A stretch of 23,605 nt of DNA from Ichthyophthirius multifiliis (Eukaryota; Ciliophora; Oligohymenophorea; Hymenostomatida). The DNA lies in contig NW_004087559.1 of assembly GCF_000220395.1 (NCBI RefSeq), positions 1 through 23,605 of the forward strand, read 5' to 3'. The translations under genes and the position numbers were made by a program. Below, in pieces: positions 10,561 to 20,227 of the stretch (within the stretch, counting starts at the first letter, position 1; each line of letters opens with the position of its first letter). The notes below the pieces were generated by a model. That model ran no database searches and was not told where the DNA came from. It saw nothing but the letters and a program-made list of their open reading frames with translations.

Positions 10561-13112
10561 AAATACTAATTTTAGAAATGAAAAATATTATATTTTTTTA
10601 AAAAAGCTTTAATTATAGATATTTAAAAAAAAAAATTTATACCACTTTTTATATAATATTTTTTAATTTTTTTATAAAAAAAATAATATTTACTTTTATA
10701 AAAAATATATAAATATATAATTATTTTATTTATATATTAAATATAATAACAAAAAAATGAAATAAATTACGAATAATATATAAAATGTAAAATTATTAAA
10801 ATAAATATGAATAAAAAATAAAAAAATATATATCATTAAAATTTAATTAATTAAAATATATATTTTTCAAATAATAATTTTTAAATTAATTATTAATTAT
10901 TAGTTTTATAAATAAAAAAAATAATTTTTACATAAATTGATTATTAAAAAATAATTTAACATTTAATAAATTCCAAAATAATAATATAAAAAAAATTAGA
11001 TAATTAATTAAAAATTATAAAAATAATAATAAAAAAAATTATTATATAAAAAAATGATTATTACTAAGATTATATTTAAAAAATATAATGTTATGCAATT
11101 AAATAAAAAAAATATATTATTAAAAATAAAAATTTTAAATAAATATATATATAAAAAAATAATAATTTAAAGATATTTATAAAATTTTAGAATAATTAGA
11201 ATATTTAAATATATAAATATATAAATATATAAATATATATATATATTTTTATTTATTTATATTTTTTTTTATACATATATATTTATTTTATTTTTTATAT
11301 TTCTCATTTTTATATAAATTATAATATTTATATCTTTATATATATTTATTTTTATATTAAGTAAGGATTTTTATTCATATTTATTATATATTTTTTTTAA
11401 TTTTTTTTAAATTTAACTTTTTCCATTTTTTATTTTTTTAATTTAATTTTTTTTTTTTCCTATATTTATTTTATTTAATTTTACAATTTTTCTTAGATAT
11501 AAATTACTTCCCGGAATATCATAATTACATTTAATAAATATTACGTTTTATTTATATATTCATTTTCTTTTAATATTTATTTATTATTATTTATTTAGCT
11601 TTTATTATTTATAATTTTTCATTTTTATATTTTTTTTTTTATATTTTTTTTATAAATTTATTAAGATATAATAATACCATTTATATTTTCTTTTCATTTA
11701 ATAACTTTATTTTATATATTTTATAATTTTTTTTAGTTAATTTTATTAATTGAATAACAATCTTTTTTAATTATTATTATTTGATTAATATTTTTAAATT
11801 TGTTTATTTTTTTTATTTAAATATTATTTGTGTTTTTAAAACTATTAAATAAATAAATTAATTTATTAAGTTTTAATTATAAAAAATCTTTATTATTTAA
11901 GATTTTATAATTATAATAAATTAAAAAAATAAAATTTTATTGAATAAATTAAATTATTATAATTTCATATTTATTAAAAAATTATTATTTTAATGAAATC
12001 TATTTATTTAATATTTATTATAATTTACTTAAATACTTAATTATTTAATGTGTTTATATATTAAACAAAAACTTTTATGGATTTCATATTTTTGTATATA
12101 AAAAAAATAAGTAATATATTTGTTTTCTGTTAATATTTTTTTATTTAATTAATATTTTATGAATTAATATATATATATAAAAATAATATTCGTATTAATA
12201 TAAATAAATTTTTTCTTTATATGTCATTAATAAATAATATGTAATAAAATTCTATAAAATATAAATTAAATAATATAAATAAAAAATAAATGTTATTAAA
12301 AAAAGAAAATAAAAAAATTAAATTTTAAATATTAAAAAAAGATATAAAAAATATAAAAATAATTCTTAAAAAAAAAATATATATATATAACAAATCATAT
12401 TTATTATAATTATATTTAAAATAAAAAATATTAGAAATAAAAAATAATTATTTTTATTATTAAAATATAAGAAAATAAAAACAAAAAATAAAAAAATTAT
12501 AGAATCTATTTATATTAATTAAAATGAGATAAAATATATATTTAATTTAATAATAATAATTATTATTATTAAAATATAAAATATATATATAAATATCTAT
12601 TAATATATATATATAATTAAATATATATATTAATATATTATATTACTTTTTATTAAATTTTCTTAAATTTTTTTATAATTCATTAAATATATATTCTTTT
12701 TTATATTATTTTATTATTTTGTTTTTATATAAATATAATTATAAATATTTATTTTATAAATCAATTATTATATTTCTTTTATAAATTTTTTTAATTTTTT
12801 ATATTATATATATAATTAATTTTAATTTTATTTAATTATATTATAAAAAAGTATTTATATTTAAATTTTTATATATAATTTTAAATTTTCCATAATATAT
12901 ATATAAAATATATTTTAATATAACTTTTTATTAATATTTCAGTTTTTTTTATGATTAAAATGAATTAAAACATTAATAAAAAAAAACTTATAAAAGTATA
13001 TAAATAATTTTACACATTAAATTTTTTATATTAATTTTTCATATTATTTTTTTTAATTAATATAAAACAACAAATATGTTTATTTTTAAATTTCAAATTA
13101 AAAATATAATAA
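10561..13112. other. AT desert without recognised genes
   Basis: About 2.5 kb of extremely AT-rich DNA on both strands, with long A and T tracts and short TA arrays. No long TGA-free frame with protein-like codon use stands out. A small blip of higher GC near 11505-11525 (CTTCCCGGAATATC) is the only local contrast. I see no tRNA- or rRNA-like sequence here. Confidence 0.6.
11207..11244. repeat. AAATATAT tandem repeat
   Basis: Four consecutive copies of an 8-nt unit AAATATAT run into further AT dinucleotides, in the intergenic desert. Confidence 0.85.
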
Positions 13113-13637
13113 TCACTTATTTATGTTTTCAATTAGCCATTAAAAACTTTCATTTATTTATATATTTTCAGTTGCTGAGCATTCAAAGAAATTAATTAAT
13201 TAATTCTCTTTAATAATTTTTTTTAAATCTTACTTCATTTAATTTTATTATATAGAATTTTCTTATTTAATATCACATTTATTTAAAATTATTAACAAAG
13301 GAATTATTTATAAATCACCTTATTTTAATATTAATTTTAGATATTCTATACTTTCTTAATATTTATCTACATCAACCTTATCTTATACAAATATAACTCC
13401 ACTACAATTTTCAATATTATGCTTTACTAATGAAAAATCAGTTTGTTTCCCTCCAAATTCAAATAAATGTATTTTATATTTATTAAATACGAAATGCTCT
13501 TCATTTAAACCAATTGTTGGAATAGCTGGAACTCGCCTTTATTAAGAAATTTGATATAAAAAAGCTGTTTTTCCTGACCCACTTAATCCTAATAAAATAA
13601 TTTTTTTAGCTTTTTAAGTTTAAACATAACATCCCAT
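13113..13637 (-). CDS. Arf-like small GTPase (divergent)
   Basis: A single-exon frame from the ATG at 13635-13637 to a TGA at 13113-13115 encodes 174 aa, a typical Arf/Arl length. The start MGC fits N-myristoylation at Gly2, with a neighbouring Cys3 that could be palmitoylated. The P-loop GLSGSGKT (17-24) is intact. PTIG (40-43) holds the switch I threonine. NKCD (119-122) gives guanine specificity, and CSAT (153-156) is the G5 motif. Switch II is odd: the usual WDxGGQ is FEFGGK (59-64), so the DxxG aspartate is Glu and the catalytic glutamine is Lys. Arf-family proteins recruit coats and tethers to membranes when GTP-bound. The changes here suggest slow or no intrinsic hydrolysis, which is inference. 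It lies 245 bp downstream of the TMEM230 gene on the same strand. The exact Arl subgroup cannot be assigned. Confidence 0.88.
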
Positions 13638-13882
13638 TTTTTAATTTTTTTTTTTTTTTAATAAAATATTAAAAGATAATTTTTTTTATTTTTTAATATT
13701 TTATAAAATAACATTTATATTGAAATTTATTCTAAAAGATAAATAATAATTTTATTAAATAAAAAAAATCAATTTACAATAATACATAAATATTTTTTTA
13801 TTTTTTATTTTCTATATTTTTATTTATCATTTTTTTTTTGTCATTATTTACATAAAAGTATTATTAATTTCTATTATTTTTT

Positions 13883-14327
13883 TCAATCGGCTACTTAACT
13901 TAACATATCATACGAATAATCTTAAGATCCAATCATAACTCTAAATATTATATGTAAATGATAAAATCCAGGTATTAATACTTTATATTTATATTTATAT
14001 TTAAAAAAAAAATAAAAAATATTACGCATTGATGAAAGTATAAAAAATAAATATGCATCACCTAAACCTTTTTAATTATATGTATGTACACCAGTAGTTA
14101 ATAATACAAGTCCTGAAAAACTTAAAAATAAACTCTTTTATTTGTTTTTTTAATTACTTTAAAATATTTTTTTTATTTATTTTTACCAAAAATAATATTT
14201 TCCAAGGTGTTTTAGGGATTTTTCTTAGTCTTGAAGGAGAATCGCTTCTTATTTACCTTTTTTAAGGATTTTCTTATGATCTATGTTTTAAACATTCTTC
14301 TGAGTTATCTAATTTTTAATATTACAT
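13883..14327 (-). CDS. TMEM230-family membrane protein
   Basis: Three exons (14187-14327, 14026-14134, 13883-13980) with GT-AG introns at 14135-14186 and 13981-14025 join in phase to give 115 aa, close to the roughly 120 aa of TMEM230. The cytosolic N-terminus ends in KIPKTPWKIL, like the Lys-rich KTP segment before the first helix in the family. Two hydrophobic segments follow (about 48-66 and 69-97), the second containing the hallmark PGFYHL. A C-terminal SYD motif (104-106) precedes an acidic end. TMEM230 proteins are small two-helix proteins of endosomal, recycling and secretory vesicles. The start ATG at 14325-14327 is the first in an uninterrupted frame. The gene sits between the Arf-like and ORP genes on the same strand. 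The family call is confident, and function is by homology only. Confidence 0.87.
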
Positions 14328-14785
14328 TACTTTTATTATTATTTTTAAGTATTTTTTGTTATTTTTTTTTTTTTTTAATATAAAAATTTTAATATTTATA
14401 TAAAAAAGAAAAAAAGAATATTTTATATTTTCTGGAAATTATAATTTTATTTTTAAAAGTGAGAACAATATTCCTTTTTTTTAAAAAAAATAAATAAATA
14501 TAAATATTGTATTTTTTTTTGTTTGAAATAATATTTCTATTCCAATAATCCAAAAACATATATTAAATAAATAGAAAAAATAAAAAACGTAAAATTCTTT
14601 TATATTAAAAATATAAAATCAAATATAAAAAAAGTTTATAAATAAGTATACTTGTATATATATTAATACATATACATTTACTAAAAAATAAATAAATAAA
14701 AAAAAAACAAAATAATATATATATATATATATAAAAAAAAAATACTAAAAATATATATAAGTATAAAAAAAAAATAAAAAAAAAA
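14328..14785. other. spacer between ORP and TMEM230 genes
   Basis: About 460 bp of AT-rich DNA with T and A tracts and a short TA array near 14716-14732. No gene is seen. It must hold the ORP 3' end and the TMEM230 promoter. Confidence 0.6.
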
Positions 14786-16510
14786 TCAATATAAATCTAA
14801 AACTGGATATTTACTCCAATCTTACTTTTCCCTAGTTTCCCAATATCCTCCTTTATACTTATATTCCAATTCTCCAGTAAGCTGATCTACTCTTTATTCA
14901 AAGAAGCAAATTTCATGTTTTTTTCCTGAAGCTTCATTTTCTTTTCTTCTAGCCCTTTATTTTTATTCCAACCTAAATTTTTCATCTGCCGCTACATCTA
15001 ATAGCCCATATTCCAAAGCCCTTTAATCTGGTCTTAATCTACTATCAGTAGGACATATCCACTTTATATTATCTTAATTTAAATGATTTAATTATAATGC
15101 GAACTACGTATAATGATAATTCCATTCCGAATTTTAAGGTAAAGGGTATCTTTTCCATACTTCTATAGTTTATCCAGTAGTTATATTCGTAGAAGTTAAA
15201 TTACTGTTCCATTTGCCTTTTAATTTATATATTTCTTAGCCTTATTTATTACTTACAAAGCCTTCTATTTCATATTATCCTTTATCACTCCAGGCACTTT
15301 TTTCCCGAAAATTAAGCTCACCGAAATCACCAGTACTGTGATTTTTAAATTCCATTACTCCATAGTGATCTAAATACATTTATCCAATGAATATATTTTT
15401 TACGGCAGTGGTGCATTTTTTGAATGTTATATCATGGTTTAGTCTCTTTAGTTTTATATGGAAATGACCTAAAGGTTTCACTTCAAATGATTTTCCCCAA
15501 AACTATGATGTTATATTAGAGTCTCCTTAGAAAATATAGTTATTTGATTCACCTATACCAGCTGATATTGGAGGATGATGAGATACTTATTCACTTATGA
15601 AACGAAAACCGTTTTTGGAGTCTATAAATTCGAAGGTCTCGCCTAATAAAGGGTTAAAAGGCTTTTTTGTACGGTTAATAGTTGCAGCATATACACTAGC
15701 AGCGAAACCCATGGCATAACATAAAGCTAGGCAAGTATCATCAGTAGCATTTGCATTATCTAAAGTTTAGGAATATTCCATTTATTCGGCTAGACGTTAT
15801 AACATAGAGATTGGTTCATTTAAATAAACTAAATATATTTAAAAATAAAAATTAAATATATTTATATGTAAATATAAATATTTATATAAATTAATATAAT
15901 AAATATATATATATATATATAAATATTTTATATGCCTGGAACAGCAAATTTTGATAAATCTTTTCCTATAGAGTCTTTTAAAATTGACCATATGTTAATT
16001 TTTTCGTTTGGGTCTTTTACTTTTGGAAGTTTCATTCTTATAGGCTCATTTGAAATTTGAGTTGCCAAATAAGACGGGTTACTGGATAATAAACGATACC
16101 TAATTTAGCATTTTTCCTAAAAAAAAGAAACTAAAGCATTCTATGAAATTGGCATGTTAAAATTTTATTATTATTAATCTGGAATTTAGATTATTTTTTC
16201 ATTTTTTTCTAGTATATTTAGTTATTATTGAGAATTCAAGTTTTTTTAATAATATAAATCATCTCCTATAAAGCTTTCGAATTAAGTTATATTCACTTCG
16301 TCACCGTTTTCAGTATAATATTATTCGTTAATTTGGTCATTTTTAGAATTAGAGTTTATATATAATAATTATTAATTATTATCAGAATTCATATTAATAT
16401 TATTATCTATTTTATTAGATATTAATTAAGCACTTCTATAAATACGTTTACGTTCATTTTCTATATTCAATATGCATTCTTGTAGACTTTTCTAAATTTA
16501 TATTTATATT

Positions 16511-16548
<38 letters not shown>

Positions 16549-17096
16549 ATTTTATATTTTAATATATTTATTACTTTTATTTAGTGTGTATATTTTTATA
16601 AATTATCTAATAAATCTCGTTATGTATTTTATTTTATTAATGGGATTAATTCAGATATTGTTTCGTCTATTTTTGCTCCGTTTTCATATACCTCTACTAA
16701 TGATTTTTCTATTTTATCATTATTTGATTATAATAGCATTTTTTTATATGTTTAATCTAAATGCTTATTGTTTCTTATTATTTATTCTAATTGATCTACT
16801 GTTAAAGAATCGAATTGACTTCGAGCATATTCTTGAGCTTCTTTAAGCTTTTTTAACCAATCTAACTTTGATGATACTGTATGAGCCTTTACTTCGATTT
16901 AACTTGTTCCAGAATTTATTATTATGCGTAATGGATCATCGTTTACTTAAGCTATATTGGCTATTTTTAAGTGGATTGTACCTTTTATTTAACCGCCTTG
17001 AACATCGCAGTAATGGAGACAGTCTTCATGTAATATAAAATAACGTTCTTTCCATTATTGGAAGATATTGATCCATTTATTTAAATACCCTTCCAT
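14786..17096 (-). CDS. oxysterol-binding protein-related protein (PH + ORD)
   Basis: Three exons (16575-17096, 15936-16491, 14786-15828) give 706 aa. Residues 1-93 form a PH domain: MEGYLNKWINIFQQWKERYF at the start and the invariant tryptophan in DWLKKLKEAQ at the end. A Gln/Asn-rich linker follows. The ORD begins near residue 320 (MKLPKVKDPNEKINIWSILK, then IGKDLSK) and continues with NEPISMLQRLAEQMEYS and the diagnostic EQVSHHPP (15569-15592), whose Gln is TAA. It closes with LTGELEYKYKGGYWETR near the C-terminus. ORPs move sterols or phosphoinositides between membranes, with PH targeting the membrane lipid. No FFAT-type motif was clearly seen. Intron 1 (16492-16574) is GT-AG. Intron 2 (15829-15935) seems to start with GC. 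GC content is clearly higher than in the other genes. Confidence 0.96.
15829..15935 (-). other. intron with apparent GC-AG borders
   Basis: On the minus strand the exon ends CCA-G and the next base pair is GC (GCATATAAAA); the acceptor is TATTTAG. Joining here in phase 1 gives FAVPVYLNEPISML, which matches the ORP family. No GT exists in the intron side near the junction that would preserve the frame. Confidence 0.7.
16519..16545. repeat. (TA)n array inside ORP intron 1
   Basis: A run of about 12 AT dinucleotides lies within the GT-AG intron 16492-16574. Confidence 0.85.
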
Positions 17097-17233
17097 ATTA
17101 TTTTTTGTTTAAAATTTGATTTTAATTTTATTGATAATATTATTTTAAAATTAACAATTTTTATATGTAATATAAGAATTTTTGTAAATAATATTTTTAT
17201 TTTTTTCCAAATAAATTTAATGTAAAATAACAT

Positions 17234-18097
17234 TCAAACTAAATCATATAGTTATTTAATTTTATTTTATTTATATTAAATAGATTAATCTAAATATTTT
17301 TATTTAATTTATTGAATGTCTTTCTTATCTATTCTTTAGTCATTTTTAATAAAATTATCAACATCTCTAAACGCATCTAAATGTAAATCATAATAATTAT
17401 GTACAACTTCATCTCTATGTAAAGGAAAGAATAATCCTCTTAAAATATAATAAATAAACATAATTACTAACAAATTTTTATTTTTTTATTTACTAATTTT
17501 AAGGTTAATTGTCTAAATGAGTTTCACAATAAATATCTATTTTTTTTTTTTATTTTTTTTTCATATTTAAATTAATTATTATATAAAAGTATAAATGTAT
17601 TTAATACAATAGGTTCCAACTAAAAATAAAAACGTTCTTCTTCTTGTTTTTGATATTCTTTTTATTGTATTTAAATTTCCTTTTTTAAATAATATATAAT
17701 TATATATTATTAAAAAAACCATAAATAATTGATGCTAATATTGCCCCACTAAAATATGATAAAACTCCGGCAACCCATATTAATTATTCGAATCTTGTTT
17801 CTTTCCTATAAGGGCCTTATAATCTTGTCACAATTCTTAATTTTTTTTTAATAAAAAATACATATTTAAATTTAATTTATTTTTTTTAAACCTTGGCAAT
17901 TCTTAATGATAACGATATATTTTTAATGAATTTTCAATATTTTATAAATTCTAATCTAATTCTTTTTCTTTTTCAATATTTATTGGTTCATAAAATTTTT
18001 TTGGTTAATATTATTTGTAGTCCGTTTTTCTATATGCATTTTTATATTTTTCCCAAACTAAGTTTACATCTTTTTTTTAGTGAAAAAATGAATACAT
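17234..18097 (-). CDS. single-pass membrane protein of unknown function, five exons
   Basis: Exons 17892-18097, 17720-17835, 17634-17657, 17494-17536 and 17234-17438 join in phase through four GT-AG introns and total 198 codons (197 aa). The N-terminal half is charged (DVNLVWEKYKNAYRKTDYKQ). A conserved-looking block GPYRKETRFEQ leads into one hydrophobic helix, LIWVAGVLSYFSGAILASII (about 87-106). The C-terminal half is hydrophilic (GLFFPLHRDEVVHNYYDLHL, then FRDVDNFIKND). The size and single helix resemble accessory subunits of mitochondrial respiratory complexes, but no family is recognised, so this is only a suggestion. The third exon is just 24 nt, and its donor at C|GT is the least certain. 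A longer third exon reading on through FYFQLEPIV is an alternative. The start ATG is at 18095-18097. The stop lies 137 bp upstream of the ORP start. Confidence 0.68.
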
Positions 18098-18639
18098 TAT
18101 TAGATATTTTAATAATTATAAAAAATATAATATATCTTATATGTTTTTCTACAATTTAAAATTATATATAAATTAAAGGTTTCATATTAAAATATAATAA
18201 TAAAAAGGTATTGGTATTTATTTTTTATTTGTTTACTTTATTTATTTATATATACTAAATTTATTTTAAAACATTTCAATATATTATTTAAACATTGCTA
18301 TAATTATTAGTTGTAATTAGGATATCTAGTATGTTCATATATTATATTTTAATATAAAATATATATTCAAAAATGTTTTTTTATAATAAAAAATCATAAT
18401 AATAAAGGGAAACTGAATTTTATAGGTGTTTTCACAAATATTTTTATCAATATAAAAAGCAATTCAATGATAAATAAAATTCATAAAAAATATTAATAAC
18501 TAAAAAGTAAATAAAGATATTATTGCAATTATAATTATGATAATAAATATTTTATAATATGTTTTTTGCTATAAAACATTTATTAAATTTATTATATACA
18601 TATTTATTAAAAATATAAATGAGTTAATATAATTAAAGT
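18098..18639. other. AT-rich region, no gene recognised
   Basis: About 540 bp with no convincing frame on either strand. It should contain the promoter of the five-exon membrane protein and may hide an upstream exon, since a second ATG (MKPLIYIQ..., near 18184) lies just before that gene in another frame. Confidence 0.45.
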
Positions 18640-18792
18640 TCAATAAATTTCTTAAAATTTATAAATTAAAAAAAAAGACATTTATTATCTCCTATACAAT
18701 TTTATACTCAAAATAGATTGCGGTTAATAATAGAAACAAATTTTTAGTATTTTTTGGAATCTTTAACTCTTATTAGCATTTTTATTTGACAT
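18640..18792 (-). CDS. possible small protein, 50 aa
   Basis: The frame ATG (18790-18792) to TGA (18640-18642) reads MSNKNANKSQRFQKILKICF and ends in KFQEIY. It is basic with no recognised domain. Local G and C content is higher than in the flanks, which is the main reason to consider it coding. It could be one exon of a larger gene. Confidence 0.28.
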
Positions 18793-19189
18793 ATATTACA
18801 TTATCTCTTTTTAATAAATAAATAATTTTATTATTTAATATTCTATTATATAACATATTATAAATTACTTACTTGTTAAAAATCATTATATAATTATCTT
18901 TAATTAAAAATAATAATAATATTATAATTTTATAATATCATTCTCTATATTTTAATTAAATATAATATAACTAAATTATTAATTTAGTATTTTTTTATCT
19001 AAAAGAATTACATTAATTAATATATCTAAAGTAATTATAATTTTATAAATAATTTAAATAATATTAAAAATATTTATTATTATATGTATATTAATTAAAT
19101 ATTAATTTTTATATTATTTTATTATAAATTTTTATTTCCTTTTAATTTATATTTTCTAATGAATTTAATTTATTTAATATTTTAGGCCT

Positions 19190-19390
19190 TCATTCTTATT
19201 TATTATTTATTAAGCTTTATTCTTATGTGAATATTTTACTCTCCTCTACTATGTAATTTATGAATTCCTTTATTAATTTTGGTTTAAATTTTTTATTTAT
19301 TTTTCTATTTATTCTTAGTTACTTGTTTATAAGTTCATAGCTGTACTTTTTCAAATTTTATTTATGATTATTATTTTTTATTTTCTTCAT
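19190..19390 (-). CDS. possible small basic protein, 66 aa or longer
   Basis: The frame ATG (19388-19390) to TGA (19190-19192) reads MKKIKNNNHKQNLKKYSYEL and ends SLINNKQE. The same frame is open upstream to about 19490 with a coding-like stretch (ELDGIKNNQESIKKG) but no ATG, so a further 5' exon is likely. Very Lys-rich, no recognised family. Confidence 0.35.
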
Positions 19391-20227
19391 TTAATAATTT
19401 TATATCCCTTTTTTTATGCTTTCTTAATTATTTTTTATACCGTCTAGTTCAGATATATTGATGTTTAAAATGACTAAATTTTAATTTCATAAATAATTTA
19501 ATAATAATTAATAATTTATAGCAAAATAAAATAAAATAAATATTAGTATTTATTATATATTTTTTTTAAAATAAAAAAAATTAAATTAAAATTAATAAAT
19601 TTATATATATATATTTATTTAATAATTATATTTAAATTTTTTTCGACAATTTAAAAATTGATTTTAAGATACTTTTTTTTGAAAAATTCTTTATTTTTTA
19701 TTAAATATTATATTAAATTACTTTTTTAATATTTCAATTATTATTTATCTTATTTAAGTTATTATTAAATATTTCAATTATTATTTATCTTATTTAAAGC
19801 AGTGTTATTTTTTTTAATTATTTTATTTTAAAATTTATTTAAGTCTGTATATGATGTTTAACAAAAACAATAATTAATTTAAAAATCATCAGTAATTAAT
19901 TATTAAAATAAAAAATTGATTTTTTAAAATATTTATCTAATGTATTAATTACTAATATATGCATATATATATCAAAAATAAGTTAAGAATACATATATAT
20001 TATTTTTTAGAATTTTATTTAAAAAAATTATTAATACATTTCATTTTATTTTCTAAATAATATTAATTATTAATTTTAATAAAAGTTTTTAAGAATTCTA
20101 AAAAATATTATAAAAAAATAAATAAAACTAAATAAAATATAGTAACTAAATATTAAAAAATATAAAAAAAAAAGTAAAATAATAAAAAATATACAAATAA
20201 TAAAATAAAATATATAAATAGACACAA
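19391..20227. other. divergent intergenic region upstream of SF3A1
   Basis: The region is AT-rich and non-coding apart from a possible upstream exon of the small basic protein near its left edge. It contains a direct repeat and probably the SF3A1 promoter. Confidence 0.55.
19728..19797. repeat. two 30-nt direct repeats, 40-nt spacing
   Basis: Identical 30-nt copies occur at 19728-19757 and 19768-19797 (AATATTTCAATTATTATTTA, continuing to TATTTAA), separated by 10 nt. They lie about 430 bp upstream of the SF3A1 start. A 40-nt period is not a multiple of three, so a coding repeat is unlikely. Confidence 0.9.

Noticed and set aside
11375-11522. Small minus-strand frame starting MIFREVIYIQ near the GC blip at 11510
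   Set aside because: Quickly becomes Lys/Asn low complexity, and the apparent stop does not fit the frame; no support beyond a slightly higher GC.
16586-16846. Plus-strand 86-codon hydrophobic frame
   Set aside because: It lies antisense to exon 1 of the ORP gene (PH domain side), which has clear family similarity.
17893-18159. Plus-strand 88-codon hydrophobic frame
   Set aside because: Antisense to exon 1 of the five-exon minus-strand membrane protein, whose splice phases are consistent.
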